Both the position numbers and the translations under genes were made by a program. The notes under the pieces are model-generated. The model saw nothing but the letters and a program-made list of their open reading frames with translations, had not been told where the DNA came from and ran no database searches. DNA of 64,000 nt from Acutalibacter sp. (GTDB lineage: Bacteria > Bacillota > Clostridia > Oscillospirales > Acutalibacteraceae), in the NCBI GenBank assembly GCA_022511515.1, contig JAFLRP010000129.1, positions 1-64,000 of the forward strand. The letters are read 5' to 3'. Below are positions 24,470-33,199 of the stretch, piece by piece. How positions within the stretch are numbered: the stretch's first letter is position 1; the number at the start of each line of letters is the position of its first letter.

Positions 24470-24508
24470 AAAGACAAGCAGAGAAATCTCCGCTTGCCTT
24501 TTCGTTTC
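24470..24508 (-). terminator. Terminator of mrp
   Basis: Minus-strand stem GGCAAGCGGAGA / TCTCTGCTTGTC, 12 pairs counting two G-U, followed by seven T. The plus-strand equivalent has A-C mismatches, so it is directional for mrp. Confidence 0.75.
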
Positions 24509-24522
24509 TGTGATAAAGATTT

Positions 24523-25365
24523 TTACTGCTCTCTCACGGGCAGGGTTTCCAGCAAGTCTGCGGCGCTGTCCAGCCAATCTCCCTCGAACAGCTCCACCGT
24601 GCCGTAGTCGCAGGCGGCGGCCAGCTTGGGCTCGATGGGCAGCTTGCCCAGTACCTTCAAATCGTACTTTGCCGCCACTTCGTCGATATGGCTTTCGCCG
24701 AAGACAGAGAACTGCTTGCCGCAGTCCGGGCAGGTAAAGTAGCTCATATTTTCCACCAATCCCAGCACCGGCACATCCATCAGCTTGGCCATTTCCACGG
24801 CCTTGGAGACGATCATGCTCACCAGCTCCTGGGGGGAAGTGACGATGATGATGCCGTCAAGAGGCAGGGACTGGAACACAGTCAGGGGAGCGTCCCCTGT
24901 TCCGGGAGGCATATCCACGAACATGTAGTCCACATCGCCCCAAATGACGTCCGTCCAGAACTGCTTGATGGCTCCGGCGATGACGGGACCTCTCCACACC
25001 ACGGGTTTCGTTTCCTCGTCCAGCAGGAGGTTGACGCTCATGACCTTCACACCGGTTTTGCTCTCCACCGGGTAAATGCCGTTTTCATCGGACAGCGCCC
25101 GCTGCTTCAGGCCGAAGCACTTGGGGATAGACGGGCCGGTGATGTCGGCGTCCAGCACCGCTACCTTTTCTTCCCGGCGGCGCAGATTGACTGCCAGCAG
25201 GGACGTGACCAGGGATTTTCCCACGCCGCCCTTGCCGCTGACCACGCCGATAACCTTTTTCACGTGGCTCAAGTCGTTCGTCTTTTCCAAAAAGCTCTGG
25301 GGTCCCTGCCGGGAGGGGCAATCCACCCCGCAGGAGGAACAATCATGGGTACAATTCTCAGACAT
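24523..25365 (-). CDS. mrp: Mrp/NBP35-type iron-sulfur carrier ATPase
   Basis: A 280-residue P-loop protein that holds and delivers Fe-S clusters. N-terminal cysteines CTHDCSSCGVDC may bind a cluster; the deviant Walker A is VSGKGGVGKSLVT; DADITGPSIPK follows; FVDMPPGTGDAPLT is the Mrp Walker B region; and the essential C-x-x-C is seen in YFTCPDCGKQF. Monocistronic, with a terminator after it. Confidence 0.93.
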   Translation of the reverse strand: MSENCTHDCSSCGVDCPSRQGPQSFLEKTNDLSHVKKVIGVVSGKGGVGKSLVTSLLAVNLRRREEKVAVLDADITGPSIPKCFGLKQRALSDENGIYPVESKTGVKVMSVNLLLDEETKPVVWRGPVIAGAIKQFWTDVIWGDVDYMFVDMPPGTGDAPLTVFQSLPLDGIIIVTSPQELVSMIVSKAVEMAKLMDVPVLGLVENMSYFTCPDCGKQFSVFGESHIDEVAAKYDLKVLGKLPIEPKLAAACDYGTVELFEGDWLDSAADLLETLPVREQ

Positions 25366-25453
25366 TTTTTACTTGTCTCCTTCCAAAAATTTTTCTATGA
25401 TTCGGTTTCTATTCCTTCGATAGTTTTTCCTTTTCAGAATAGTGGAACCGTTC

Positions 25454-26374
25454 TTACAAGTATCGCAAAACCGCTTGCTCCGCGTCTAACTCCGCCCTCC
25501 GTCCGATGGGGAGAATGGCGTGATTTTCGCCATGGCCGAAGTCGTCGCAGTACACCACGGGAATGTGATGCCGTTCCCCCAAGACCTGCAGTCTGGCGTA
25601 AAGCTGAGGGCGGGGTTCATCGGAGAAATTGCCGAAAAGCAGGCCGGTACAGGACTTCATGAAATCACTCTGCTCGATGTGTCCCAACACGGCGCTGATA
25701 TGATTTTCCCCGCCGAATTTTTCGTGGTCCTCCAAAAACAGCACATGGGGCTCGTTCAGATCGACAGGAAAATATTTTGTCCCCAGCAGCAGGCAGAAAT
25801 TCGTGGTGTATCCGCCCACCAGTACGCCTTCCGCCTTGCCGGGAGTCAGGGCGCGCCAAGAGGAATTCTTTTCGTGGACGGTCATATCATCGCTCAAAAT
25901 ATGCCCCTGAAAGTGATGTCGGTTGTACTCGGTGGGTTCGGTGAAACAAACCGGATTCTGCCCGTAATAGGTCTCCAGCCCCGTCAGCGCCCACACGGCG
26001 TTTAAGAGGGTGGTGCCGTCGCTGTAGCTGCACATCCGCTTAGGGTGTTGCCGGAACAGGTCAAAATCCACATAGGGCAAAAGCTCGTTGCCGGCCTCTC
26101 CCCCGCCGAACAAAATCAAGTCCACAGAGGAGTCGGCGGCAAGCTGATTCAAGTCAGCCGCCCGTTCCGTGTCGGAGGCCAGATAGCCCCAGGTGTCCTT
26201 GTAGAGATTCTCCCCGGTCACCACCCGGAAGCCCTGCCGCTCCATTTCACTGATGATATTCTTGTATTCCCGGCTGGGCTTGACCTCCTGCCCCGGGGCG
26301 GCCTCATACAGCGGAATATGGCTGGGCGAGCAGATGCCAATGGTCCCGCCCGCTTTCAGACAAGGTGCAATCAT
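25454..26374 (-). CDS. S66-family peptidase (LD-carboxypeptidase / MccF-like)
   Basis: A 306-residue serine peptidase family protein. GGTIGICSPSHIP opens it, the nucleophile elbow is MCSYSDGTTLLNAV (Ser in YSD), LFLEDHEKFGGE carries the catalytic Glu, and DDFGHGENHAILPIG the catalytic His. LdcA members trim D-Ala from muropeptides during wall recycling; MccF members cut microcin C. No wall-recycling or microcin genes lie beside it, so the substrate is open. No signal peptide. It stands alone between mrp and ispDF. Confidence 0.87.
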   Translation of the reverse strand: MIAPCLKAGGTIGICSPSHIPLYEAAPGQEVKPSREYKNIISEMERQGFRVVTGENLYKDTWGYLASDTERAADLNQLAADSSVDLILFGGGEAGNELLPYVDFDLFRQHPKRMCSYSDGTTLLNAVWALTGLETYYGQNPVCFTEPTEYNRHHFQGHILSDDMTVHEKNSSWRALTPGKAEGVLVGGYTTNFCLLLGTKYFPVDLNEPHVLFLEDHEKFGGENHISAVLGHIEQSDFMKSCTGLLFGNFSDEPRPQLYARLQVLGERHHIPVVYCDDFGHGENHAILPIGRRAELDAEQAVLRYL

Positions 26375-26437
26375 GTTTTCTCAACTCTTTCCTCAGTTTC
26401 TCATTGTACACACTTTTCCTCAATTACACAAGATCTC

Positions 26438-27610
26438 TCAGCATTCTTCCAACAAAGCCACAGCGGAGGCCGCCATGCCCTGGCCTGTTCCCGTGAAGCC
26501 CAGCCCCTCCTCGGTGGTGGCTTTCACGCTGATTTTTTCCATTTCTACTCCGCAGGCCGCAGCTAAGTTCTGCCGCATCTCCATAATATAGGGGGCAATT
26601 TTCGGGCGCTGGGCAATGAGGGTACCGTCCACATTGCCGATGGCGTAACCGTTTTCCTTCAGCAATTTACACACTTCGCTGAGCAGCTTCAGACTGTCCG
26701 CCCCCTCAAATTTGGGGTCGGTGTCGGGAAACAGCTTGCCAATGTCTCCCAGTGCCGCCGCGCCCAACAAGGCGTCTGCCACGGCGTGGGTCAGCACATC
26801 GGCATCGGAATGTCCCAAAAGCCCCAGCTCAAAGGGAATCTCCACGCCGCCCAAAATCAGTTTTCTGTTTTCCACCAAACGGTGCACATCGTATCCATAG
26901 CCGATCCTCATTTTTTTGACCTCTCTCTCATGACTGCTTTCCGCAAATGCTTGGAGAATTGCCATATCCTCCGGAGTGGTAAGCTTGCTATTCCGATAAT
27001 CTCCCATGGTCAGCTTAACCCTGCCGCCGGCGGATTCGATCAATTGGCAATCGTCGGTATAGGATTTTCCTCTTTCCTCCGCCTGCCGCAGAGCGGACAG
27101 GTACAGTTCCTTGCGGAAGGCCTGGGGCGTCTGCACGGCGAAAAGTTTTTCCCTCGGCGGCGTTTCCTCCACGAAATCCTGTCCGATTTTACAGGTGTCC
27201 TTTGACGGCACTGCCGCCGTGGCCGCGCCGTATTCCAGCGCGTCGCTGCAGACTCGCCCGATCACTTCCGGCGTGACAAGAGGACGGGCGCCGTCATGAA
27301 TTAAAACATACTCCCACGTCGGCTGTAAAGCCGATGTACCGAAAAAGACCGATTCCTGCCGGGTTTTCCCGCCGGAGACAAAGGACACCGGCAAAGAAAT
27401 GCCGGCTGCGGCTTTTTCCATTTCCGGCTTATCCCTGTCCCGGCACACCACTACGATTTCCCCTACTTGCGGGCTCTTTTCCAACGCTTCCAACGACCAG
27501 CGGAGCACCGGCTTTCCGCCCAGAGTTTCCAGCACCTTGGAGCGCGACCTGCCCATGCGGGTGGAATTTCCCGCCGCCACAATCACCGCGCCGAATCTTT
27601 TTTCCATCAT
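26438..27610 (-). CDS. ispDF: Bifunctional IspD/IspF enzyme of the MEP isoprenoid pathway
   Basis: A 390-residue fusion. Residues 1-~225 are IspD (CTP + methylerythritol phosphate): [12 protein letters not shown], the HDGARPLV site, [10 protein letters not shown] and the TDDCQLIE motif. Residues ~234-390 are IspF (cyclodiphosphate synthase): [12 protein letters not shown] with the metal ligands Asp and His, [22 protein letters not shown], and the end [14 protein letters not shown]. The two halves carry out the third and fifth steps of the pathway. The start is one of two adjacent ATGs at 27610/27607. Directly upstream lies the structured leader element (27621-27770) that also precedes the gene at 60936. 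Confidence 0.95.
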   Translation of the reverse strand: MMEKRFGAVIVAAGNSTRMGRSRSKVLETLGGKPVLRWSLEALEKSPQVGEIVVVCRDRDKPEMEKAAAGISLPVSFVSGGKTRQESVFFGTSALQPTWEYVLIHDGARPLVTPEVIGRVCSDALEYGAATAAVPSKDTCKIGQDFVEETPPREKLFAVQTPQAFRKELYLSALRQAEERGKSYTDDCQLIESAGGRVKLTMGDYRNSKLTTPEDMAILQAFAESSHEREVKKMRIGYGYDVHRLVENRKLILGGVEIPFELGLLGHSDADVLTHAVADALLGAAALGDIGKLFPDTDPKFEGADSLKLLSEVCKLLKENGYAIGNVDGTLIAQRPKIAPYIMEMRQNLAAACGVEMEKISVKATTEEGLGFTGTGQGMAASAVALLEEC

Positions 27611-27620
27611 TATGTTCCTT

Positions 27621-27770
27621 GCTTTCGCTTCAGCGAAAGCCTCCTTTCCATTGGGAATTGCGGATGGTTTTGCGAAGCAAAATTGCTGCCTTCATATACG
27701 GCAGCAAAAGCCGCAAAACCGGAAGGTTGAAAACTTGTTTTCAACCTTTGTCACCTCTGTTTTCCGTATG
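27621..27770 (-). repeat. Structured leader element, copy A (before ispDF)
   Basis: Read on the minus strand: closing strand CATACGG (27770-27764); perfect 12-bp hairpin AAGGTTGAAAAC-AA-GTTTTCAACCTT (27748-27723); CCGGTTTTGC (27722-27713); closing partner CCGTATATG (27701-27693, two bases bulged); GGCAGCAATTT; hairpin TTTTGC-TTC-GCAAAA (27682-27668); CCGCAATTCCCA; the ribosome site GAAAGGAGG; and a terminal hairpin GCTTTCGCT-GA-AGCGAAAGC (27640-27621), 10 bases from the ATG. The same order occurs in copy B with compensatory changes. GGTTTTGC can alternatively pair with GCAAAACC. Confidence 0.8.
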
Positions 27771-27844
27771 GGTCTTCATCTCCCTGTCCCGGAATAAAAG
27801 CAAAACAACAGGACAGTCTATCAGAGAAAGGAGAAGCTTTCTTT

Positions 27845-28531
27845 ATGGAATACTTGCAAATATTGGGGACTACCATGCTGTCTCTGGTCGTCCTGTTCAT
27901 TCTTACAAAGCTTATGGGAAACAAGCAGATTTCCCAGCTCACCATGTTTGACTATATCACCGGCATCACCATCGGCTCTATTGCGGCAGAACTGGCCACC
28001 GAGCTGGAGGAGCCTGACCGGCCTTTATTGGCCATGATCATCTACGGACTCATTGCCGTGCTGATTTCCTTCTGCTCCTCCAAGTCCAATTTCCTGCGGG
28101 GCATTTTAGGCGGGAAGCCCATCATTCTCCTGCAAAACGGCGTGCTGGACAAGAAAAAGCTGAAACAGGCCAAGCTGGATATCAACGAGTTTTTGACTAT
28201 GGCGCGGCTGGCGGGATTTTTTGATCTCAGCCAAGTGCAGACCGCCGTCTTCGAGCAAAACGGCAATGTCAGCTTTTTGCCGAAAGCCCAGTATCGTCCG
28301 GCCAATCCCAACGACATGAAGCTGCCAGTCCAGGGAGAAGACCTCCTGTGGAACGTGATCGTGGACGGCAACGTGATGGAGCGGGAATTACAGCTCGGTG
28401 AGAAAGACACTCACTGGCTGCAGGAGGAACTGAAGCGGCAAAATTTCAACAATCCCAAAGAAGTATTCCTCGCTACACTGGACAAAAACGGAACTCTCAC
28501 CTGCTTTTCCAAGCCGGGGGAGAAACCTTGA
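27845..28531 (+). CDS. YetF-like membrane protein (DUF421)
   Basis: A 228-residue protein. Three membrane spans lie in the first ~85 residues (LGTTMLSLVVLFILTKLMG; MFDYITGITIGSIAAELA; LLAMIIYGLIAVLISFC), then two YetF/DUF421 soluble repeats: GKPIILLQNGVLDKKKLKQA, INEFLTMARLAGFFDLSQVQ and VFEQNGNVSFLPK. The family has been linked to membrane charge or spore-related roles in Bacillus, but its activity is not settled. AAAGGAG lies 11 bases before the ATG. Divergent from ispDF, followed by its own terminator. Confidence 0.9.
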   Translation: MEYLQILGTTMLSLVVLFILTKLMGNKQISQLTMFDYITGITIGSIAAELATELEEPDRPLLAMIIYGLIAVLISFCSSKSNFLRGILGGKPIILLQNGVLDKKKLKQAKLDINEFLTMARLAGFFDLSQVQTAVFEQNGNVSFLPKAQYRPANPNDMKLPVQGEDLLWNVIVDGNVMERELQLGEKDTHWLQEELKRQNFNNPKEVFLATLDKNGTLTCFSKPGEKP

Positions 28532-28537
28532 TAAAAA

Positions 28538-28566
28538 GTCGGCTGTCACTCTGACAGCCGCTTTTC
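28538..28566 (+). terminator. Terminator of the YetF-like gene
   Basis: Perfect 9-bp stem CGGCTGTCA / TGACAGCCG (28540-28548 and 28552-28560), loop CTC, then CTTTTCTTT. Confidence 0.85.
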
Positions 28567-28572
28567 TTTCCC

Positions 28573-28615
28573 GTGAAAATAGATTTCACAACACGAAACT
28601 CACTGACCCGACCAC
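28573..28615 (+). repeat. 43-nt dispersed repeat, copy 2
   Basis: Starts GTGAAAATAGATTTCAC (itself able to form a small hairpin GTGAAA/TTTCAC) and ends ACTCACTGACCCGACCAC. It matches copy 3 without gaps at 32 of 43 positions by my count. Confidence 0.6.
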
Positions 28616-28643
28616 AGTTGACCATGCGTATCACACATGCGCA

Positions 28644-30443
28644 TCACATGGGATCTTCTGCAAAGGAAAGCTGATCCGCGTTTTCCGTCGGCTTGCTCAC
28701 CTCGGGCAGGCTGTACTTTTCCTGATAGGCGTCAAAGGCCTGTGCAAATTTCCTGTCGCCGCCGGACTTCACCTTGTTCAGATAACCGTGGGCGTCCATT
28801 ACGGAATCCTTGACTTGGAGCACCGTCACGGCGATGTTGGAACAGTGGTCGGAAACGCGTTCGTAATTCGTCAGCAGATCGGACAGGACAAAGCCCAATT
28901 CAATGGTGCATTTTCCCTCCTGCAGCCGCCGAATATGCCGGCCTTTCAGTTCCAATTTCAGGCCGTCAATGACCTGTTCGATGGGCTCTACCTGGCTGGC
29001 CAGAGCGGTATCGTCCTTTTCAAAGGCTTCCACCGTGACATCCAAAATATCCATGATAGCCCGGGTGATCACCACCAGCTCCCGTTGAGCGGCTTCTGAG
29101 AAATGCAGTTTCTTATCGTCGATCTCCTTTGCCGCCCGGAGAATGTTCACCGCGTGGTCGCCGATGCGCTCGAAATCACCGATGTCGTGGAGCAGCTCCG
29201 CCGCCCGGTTGCTGTCAAGGCGGGACAGATCCTTACTGCTGAGCTTCACTAAGAAAGTGCCCAGCTCGTCCTCGTACCGATCCATCTCGTTTTCCATCTC
29301 GGTGACGGAATCCGCGATTTTTTCATCGTAGGCGTCCAAAAGCCCGATGGCTGCCAGCATGGAATCTCTGGCCATCTTTGCCATACGCACCGTGGCGTTT
29401 CGGCACTCCACCAAAGCAAAGGCGGGGGACTGGAGCAGACGCTGATCCAGCAGCACTTCTTCGGTATTTTTGTCCCGAATGGTGATTTTCGCCAGCTTTT
29501 CCAACTGCTTGGAGAAGGGCAGCAAAATCACGGTATTGATGACGTTAAAGAGGGTGTGTACAAAAGCGATGCCCAATGCGCCGATAGGGGAATCCACAAA
29601 TTCAAAGCGGAACACGGCGTGGAGAAGATAGAAAACAGACAGGCTGATCACCGTGCCCAGCAGCTTGAAATAAAGGCTTACCACTGCCACGCGCTTGCCG
29701 TTTTTGTTGGCGCCGATACAGGAAATCAGCCCGGTGATACAAGTGCCGATATTGAGACCTGTGATGATGGGGATCGCCATGCCGTAAGTGATGCTGCCGG
29801 TCATGGACAAGGACTGCAAAATACCGATGGACGCCGCCGAGCTCTGGATGATGCCGGTGACCACCGTGCCCAGTAAAATGCCCATCAAGGGGTTGTTGAA
29901 CATCACCAGAATGTCCTGGAAAATGGGCATATCCGCCAAAGGACTGACAGAGCTGCTCATAAAGGTCATTCCCGTCATCAGAACGGAAAAGCCCAGTAAA
30001 ATCGAGCCGATATCCCGCTTTTTCCCCTCTTTGTGGGCCATGACGAGAAAAATGCCGAGCAAGGCCACCAGCGGAGAGAAGGATTCCGGCTTCAGCATGC
30101 GCAGGAAGAAGCTTTCGCTTTGAATGCCGGCAGCGCTCAAAATCCACGCAGTCAACGTCGTACCGACGCTGGAGCCCATGATGACCCCCACCGTCTGGCT
30201 CAGCTCCATGATGCCGGAGTTCACCAGACCCACCAACATCACCGTCATGGCGGAAGAGGACTGAATGGCGATGGTGATCGCCGCGCCCAACGCCATGCTC
30301 TTGAGCTTATTGGAAGTCATGGATTTTAACACATGCTCCAGCTTGCCGCCCACCATTTTTTCCAGACCGGAGGACATGACATTCATGCCGTACAGGAAAA
30401 AGGCCAGCCCTCCTAACAGTGTAAAAATGGAAAAGATATCCAT
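28644..30443 (-). CDS. Na+/phosphate cotransporter (NptA/PNaS family) with PhoU-like domain
   Basis: A 599-residue membrane protein. The first ~330 residues hold the two inverted PNaS repeats with the QSSSA signatures (AITIAIQSSSAMTVM and a GIIQSSAASIGILQ counterpart). The last ~230 residues form a helical PhoU-like domain (FERIGDHAVNILRAA, YERVSDHCSNIAVTV), which in this group is thought to sense or regulate phosphate uptake. It takes up inorganic phosphate with sodium. It lies 140 bases downstream of, and in line with, a two-component system whose promoter has a Pho-type box, which supports a phosphate role. An inverted repeat TCGTT-ATGC-AACGA (30502-30515) lies in its upstream gap. Confidence 0.93.
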   Translation of the reverse strand: MDIFSIFTLLGGLAFFLYGMNVMSSGLEKMVGGKLEHVLKSMTSNKLKSMALGAAITIAIQSSSAMTVMLVGLVNSGIMELSQTVGVIMGSSVGTTLTAWILSAAGIQSESFFLRMLKPESFSPLVALLGIFLVMAHKEGKKRDIGSILLGFSVLMTGMTFMSSSVSPLADMPIFQDILVMFNNPLMGILLGTVVTGIIQSSAASIGILQSLSMTGSITYGMAIPIITGLNIGTCITGLISCIGANKNGKRVAVVSLYFKLLGTVISLSVFYLLHAVFRFEFVDSPIGALGIAFVHTLFNVINTVILLPFSKQLEKLAKITIRDKNTEEVLLDQRLLQSPAFALVECRNATVRMAKMARDSMLAAIGLLDAYDEKIADSVTEMENEMDRYEDELGTFLVKLSSKDLSRLDSNRAAELLHDIGDFERIGDHAVNILRAAKEIDDKKLHFSEAAQRELVVITRAIMDILDVTVEAFEKDDTALASQVEPIEQVIDGLKLELKGRHIRRLQEGKCTIELGFVLSDLLTNYERVSDHCSNIAVTVLQVKDSVMDAHGYLNKVKSGGDRKFAQAFDAYQEKYSLPEVSKPTENADQLSFAEDPM

Positions 30444-30583
30444 TACAGCTTGTCTCCCTCAAATAGTGAATGATTCATTGCGTTCATGATCCTATTACAG
30501 ATCGTTATGCAACGACATATTACCATACAAAGAGAGCAAGTTCAATGGGTAAAATGGAAAAAACGGTGAAATTTCAGCAGGGC

Positions 30584-32065
30584 TTATTTCGGCGGATCAT
30601 TTCCCTGTCCAAGGGCGGGTGAAACCGGCAGCTCGAACCAAAAGGTGCTGCCCTCTCCCAGTTGGCTCACCACGCCGTAAGCGCCGCCGTGGAGTTCCAG
30701 AATGTGCTTGACGATGGAAAGCCCCAGCCCAGTGCCCACCTGAGCCCGCTTGTGCTCCCTATCCACCTTGTAGTACCGTTCCCAAATATCCCGAAGTTTC
30801 TCCTCCGGAATGCCCTCGCCGGTATCGGTGACAGACACCCGGACCTTGCCGTTTGCCACGGTCTGCTCCAAGGCGACGGTTTTGTCCTCTCCGGCATAGG
30901 TGATGGCGTTGTTTACGAGATTATAGACCACCTGGGAAATTTTCAGCTCGTCCGCCGTGACGAACACGTCCTCCTCCGCCAAGAAGGGGAAGCTGTACCC
31001 CGCCAGCTTGTCGTACCGATGGAGAATGGCCCGGATGCTTTCCGTCAAATTGAACCGGGTCACGTCCAACGCCATCACGCCGGCTTCCAGCCGGGACAAA
31101 TCCAAGAGATCGTTGACAAGGTTTGTCAGCCGTTCCGTTTCGTCGATGATGATCTGTACATTTTCCGGAGTATTCTCTCCGGGCAGGTCGCGCATGACCT
31201 CGCCGTAGCCCCGGATCATGGTGAGAGGCGTACGCAGGTCGTGGGAAACGTTTGCCAGTAATTCCCGGCGCAGTCCCTCCACTTTGGAAAGCTCCTCAGC
31301 GGCATAATTCAGTGTCTGCGCCAGCTCGCTGACTTCCTTAGAGCCGCTTTCCGCGAACCGGATATTATAGTTGCCCCTTGCCAGCTCCTTGGCAGCTTCG
31401 TTCACCGCCGCCACCGGGCGGGAAATCCTCCGGGCGATGAACAGCGCCAAAATGCCTCCCAGCAGCACCATGATGACCGTCACGCAAACGAGCTGTACCT
31501 GCAGCGTCTCTACAGTGGCGTCCACCGGGGTGATTTCGCTTTCGATCAGCAGCATTCTATTGAAGCCGGACTGGGTGCGGACAATATCCACATAGAGAAT
31601 GACGTCGGGACGCACGCCGTCCTCATAGGCAAAGGGAGAGGAATACACGGAAAGCCGGTTGCCTCCCTCCAAATTCACCTCGTTGAACAGCACCCTCAAG
31701 TCGTTGCGGGTCATGGTCTCCAGCAGGCAATCCCGCTGGGAATGCTTCCAAGCGCTGTACTGAGTGCCCATCTCGTCCGTGACAACGATGTTGATGCTGC
31801 GCTCGTTGGACAGATTTCTCACCTGAGTGTCCAGTCCGCTGTCCTCCAGTATGCGCTCGATCAGCTCTGCCGTATTTTTAACCTCCGAGGTCTTAATTGT
31901 CCGATAGAATGCCCCTAAAAAGGCAATTTGAAATACCCACAGCAACACGGCAATGATAAGAATGAATACGCCGAAACCCAGAGCGATCTGCCATCGGATC
32001 TTCAGGGGTTTTTTGGGCGGTTTTTCCCCCGGAAGAAACTGGGGAACCTGCATATCATTCATCAT
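30584..32065 (-). CDS. Sensor histidine kinase, PhoR-like
   Basis: A 493-residue kinase. Membrane spans at ~27-55 and ~195-218 enclose an extracellular sensor of ~140 residues; HAMP ~215-270 (RRISRPVAAVNEAAKEL); HisKA with the phospho-His in ANVSHDLRTPLTMI; HATPase_c with the N box VVYNLVNNAITYA, the G1 box VTDTGEGIPEE and GTGLGLSIVKHI. It overlaps the response regulator by four bases (ATGA), so the two form one unit. With the Pho-type box and the phosphate transporter downstream, phosphate starvation is the best guess for its signal (inference); VanS-like kinases have the same architecture. Confidence 0.92.
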   Translation of the reverse strand: MMNDMQVPQFLPGEKPPKKPLKIRWQIALGFGVFILIIAVLLWVFQIAFLGAFYRTIKTSEVKNTAELIERILEDSGLDTQVRNLSNERSINIVVTDEMGTQYSAWKHSQRDCLLETMTRNDLRVLFNEVNLEGGNRLSVYSSPFAYEDGVRPDVILYVDIVRTQSGFNRMLLIESEITPVDATVETLQVQLVCVTVIMVLLGGILALFIARRISRPVAAVNEAAKELARGNYNIRFAESGSKEVSELAQTLNYAAEELSKVEGLRRELLANVSHDLRTPLTMIRGYGEVMRDLPGENTPENVQIIIDETERLTNLVNDLLDLSRLEAGVMALDVTRFNLTESIRAILHRYDKLAGYSFPFLAEEDVFVTADELKISQVVYNLVNNAITYAGEDKTVALEQTVANGKVRVSVTDTGEGIPEEKLRDIWERYYKVDREHKRAQVGTGLGLSIVKHILELHGGAYGVVSQLGEGSTFWFELPVSPALGQGNDPPK

Positions 32066-32745
32066 AGCACCTCAAAACGGTAGCCCACGCCCCGGAGGGT
32101 CACGATAAACTTGCTGTAAGGACCGAGGGATTTGCGCAGCAGCTTGATGTGGGTGTCCAGTGTTCTGTCGTCCCCGTAAAAATCGTAGCCCCACACGTTG
32201 GTGATCAGCATTTCTCTGGTCAACGCCAGATTTTTGTTGTGGACCAGATAGGCCAGCAGATCGTATTCCTTGGGGGAAAGCTCTGTGCGTTCTCCGTCCA
32301 CCGTGACAATGCGGGCATCAAAATCGATGACTAAACCCTCAAAGGCGATCACATTCCGCCGGGGAGCGTCGGTCTGGGGCCGGACCCGGTTCATGATGGC
32401 ATTCACCCGCATCATCAGCTCCTTGGGAGAAAAGGGCTTGACCACATAGTCGTCCACGCCCAGCTCAAAGCCGTGAATTTTGTCGTACTCCTCTCCCCGG
32501 GCGGAAAGCATCAGCACCGGAGCGGAGCATACCCGGCGAATTTCCGCCACGGCGGAAAAACCGTCTAATTCCGGCATCATCACGTCCATGATGATGATGT
32601 CGAACTTCTCCGGTTCTCTCCGGCAAAGCTCCACCGCCTGCATGCCGTTTTCCGCTTCTGTGACCTGATGTCCCTCAAATTCCGCGTACTTGCGGATGAG
32701 CGTTCTGATCTTCTCTTCGTCGTCTGTCACCAAAATGCGATACAT
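32062..32745 (-). CDS. OmpR/PhoB-family response regulator
   Basis: A 227-residue regulator. The receiver domain has acidic DDEEK, phospho-acceptor Asp in IIIMDVMMPELDG, and the conserved Thr/Ser and Lys in MLSARGEEY and VVKPFSPKEL. The C-terminal winged helix is OmpR-type (LSPKEYDLLAYLVHNKN, VWGYDFYGDDRTLDTHIKLLRKSL in parts). AAAGGA precedes the ATG. A direct-repeat Pho-type box 70-85 bases upstream suggests that it is itself PhoP/PhoB-like and autoregulates. Confidence 0.93.
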   Translation of the reverse strand: MYRILVTDDEEKIRTLIRKYAEFEGHQVTEAENGMQAVELCRREPEKFDIIIMDVMMPELDGFSAVAEIRRVCSAPVLMLSARGEEYDKIHGFELGVDDYVVKPFSPKELMMRVNAIMNRVRPQTDAPRRNVIAFEGLVIDFDARIVTVDGERTELSPKEYDLLAYLVHNKNLALTREMLITNVWGYDFYGDDRTLDTHIKLLRKSLGPYSKFIVTLRGVGYRFEVL

Positions 32746-32801
32746 AAAACCCGTCCTTTCTCTTTCAAAGCACTCAAAAACGCCGTATGTTCTATTTCCA
32801 T

Positions 32802-32830
32802 TAAATACCGGCTCTGTGAAATTCCTGTGA
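32802..32830 (-). promoter_or_regulatory. Pho-type box and -10 before the response regulator
   Basis: On the minus strand GTCACA-GGAAT-TTCACA (within 32831-32814) is a direct repeat with an 11-bp period; it fits the Bacillus PhoP box TT(A/T/C)ACA in one unit exactly and in the other at 5 of 6. TATTTA (32807-32802) follows 6 bases later as -10, so the box replaces a -35, the usual layout for PhoP/PhoB activation. Confidence 0.6.
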
Positions 32831-33035
32831 CGGTTTTCTCATGTTCCCTTGAACCTGTCCCAAAAGAACGGCAAGACCACCTGCTCAGATATATTCAGTA
32901 TATTCCGGAAGAGACTATTTTTCAAGCTCTCCCTTGCCCCCGGCCGAAGTACCATTCGCCGAGGAAAAGAAAAGAAGCGGAACATTTCACAAAAGACTTT
33001 CGCTTCCGTGCAGTAAGGTTCCAAACTGCGAAGAA

Positions 33036-33072
33036 GCGCTTCTCACTTCCAAAATGAGTGAGGAGCGCCTTT
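33036..33072 (+). terminator. Terminator-like hairpin in the 32.75-33.2 kb gap
   Basis: Stem GCGCTTCTCACT / AGTGAGGAGCGC (12 pairs, one U-G) followed by CTTTTACTTTT. No gene precedes it on the plus strand. The gap 32746-33199 (454 bases) otherwise holds the Pho-type box, the promoter at 33100 and no open frame I can support; a small RNA ending here is possible. Confidence 0.45.
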
Positions 33073-33099
33073 TACTTTTCAGCGATACCGCCGTGAGGG

Positions 33100-33127
33100 T
33101 TGACATTTTCAGGAAAAGTGATAAAAT
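33100..33127 (+). promoter_or_regulatory. Promoter of the cytidylate-kinase-like gene
   Basis: TTGACA (33100-33105), 16-bp spacer, TAAAAT (33122-33127), 73 bases before the ATG. Confidence 0.6.
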
Positions 33128-33199
33128 GATTATTTAAGATATCTAACTTTCCTGTATGACAGAGAAAAAATTTGGAATTTCTTACAAGGGGGAAATCGT

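Noticed and set aside
32746-33199. 6S RNA in the gap
   Set aside because: Some GC-rich arms looked suggestive, but I could not find the long closing stem and central bubble.
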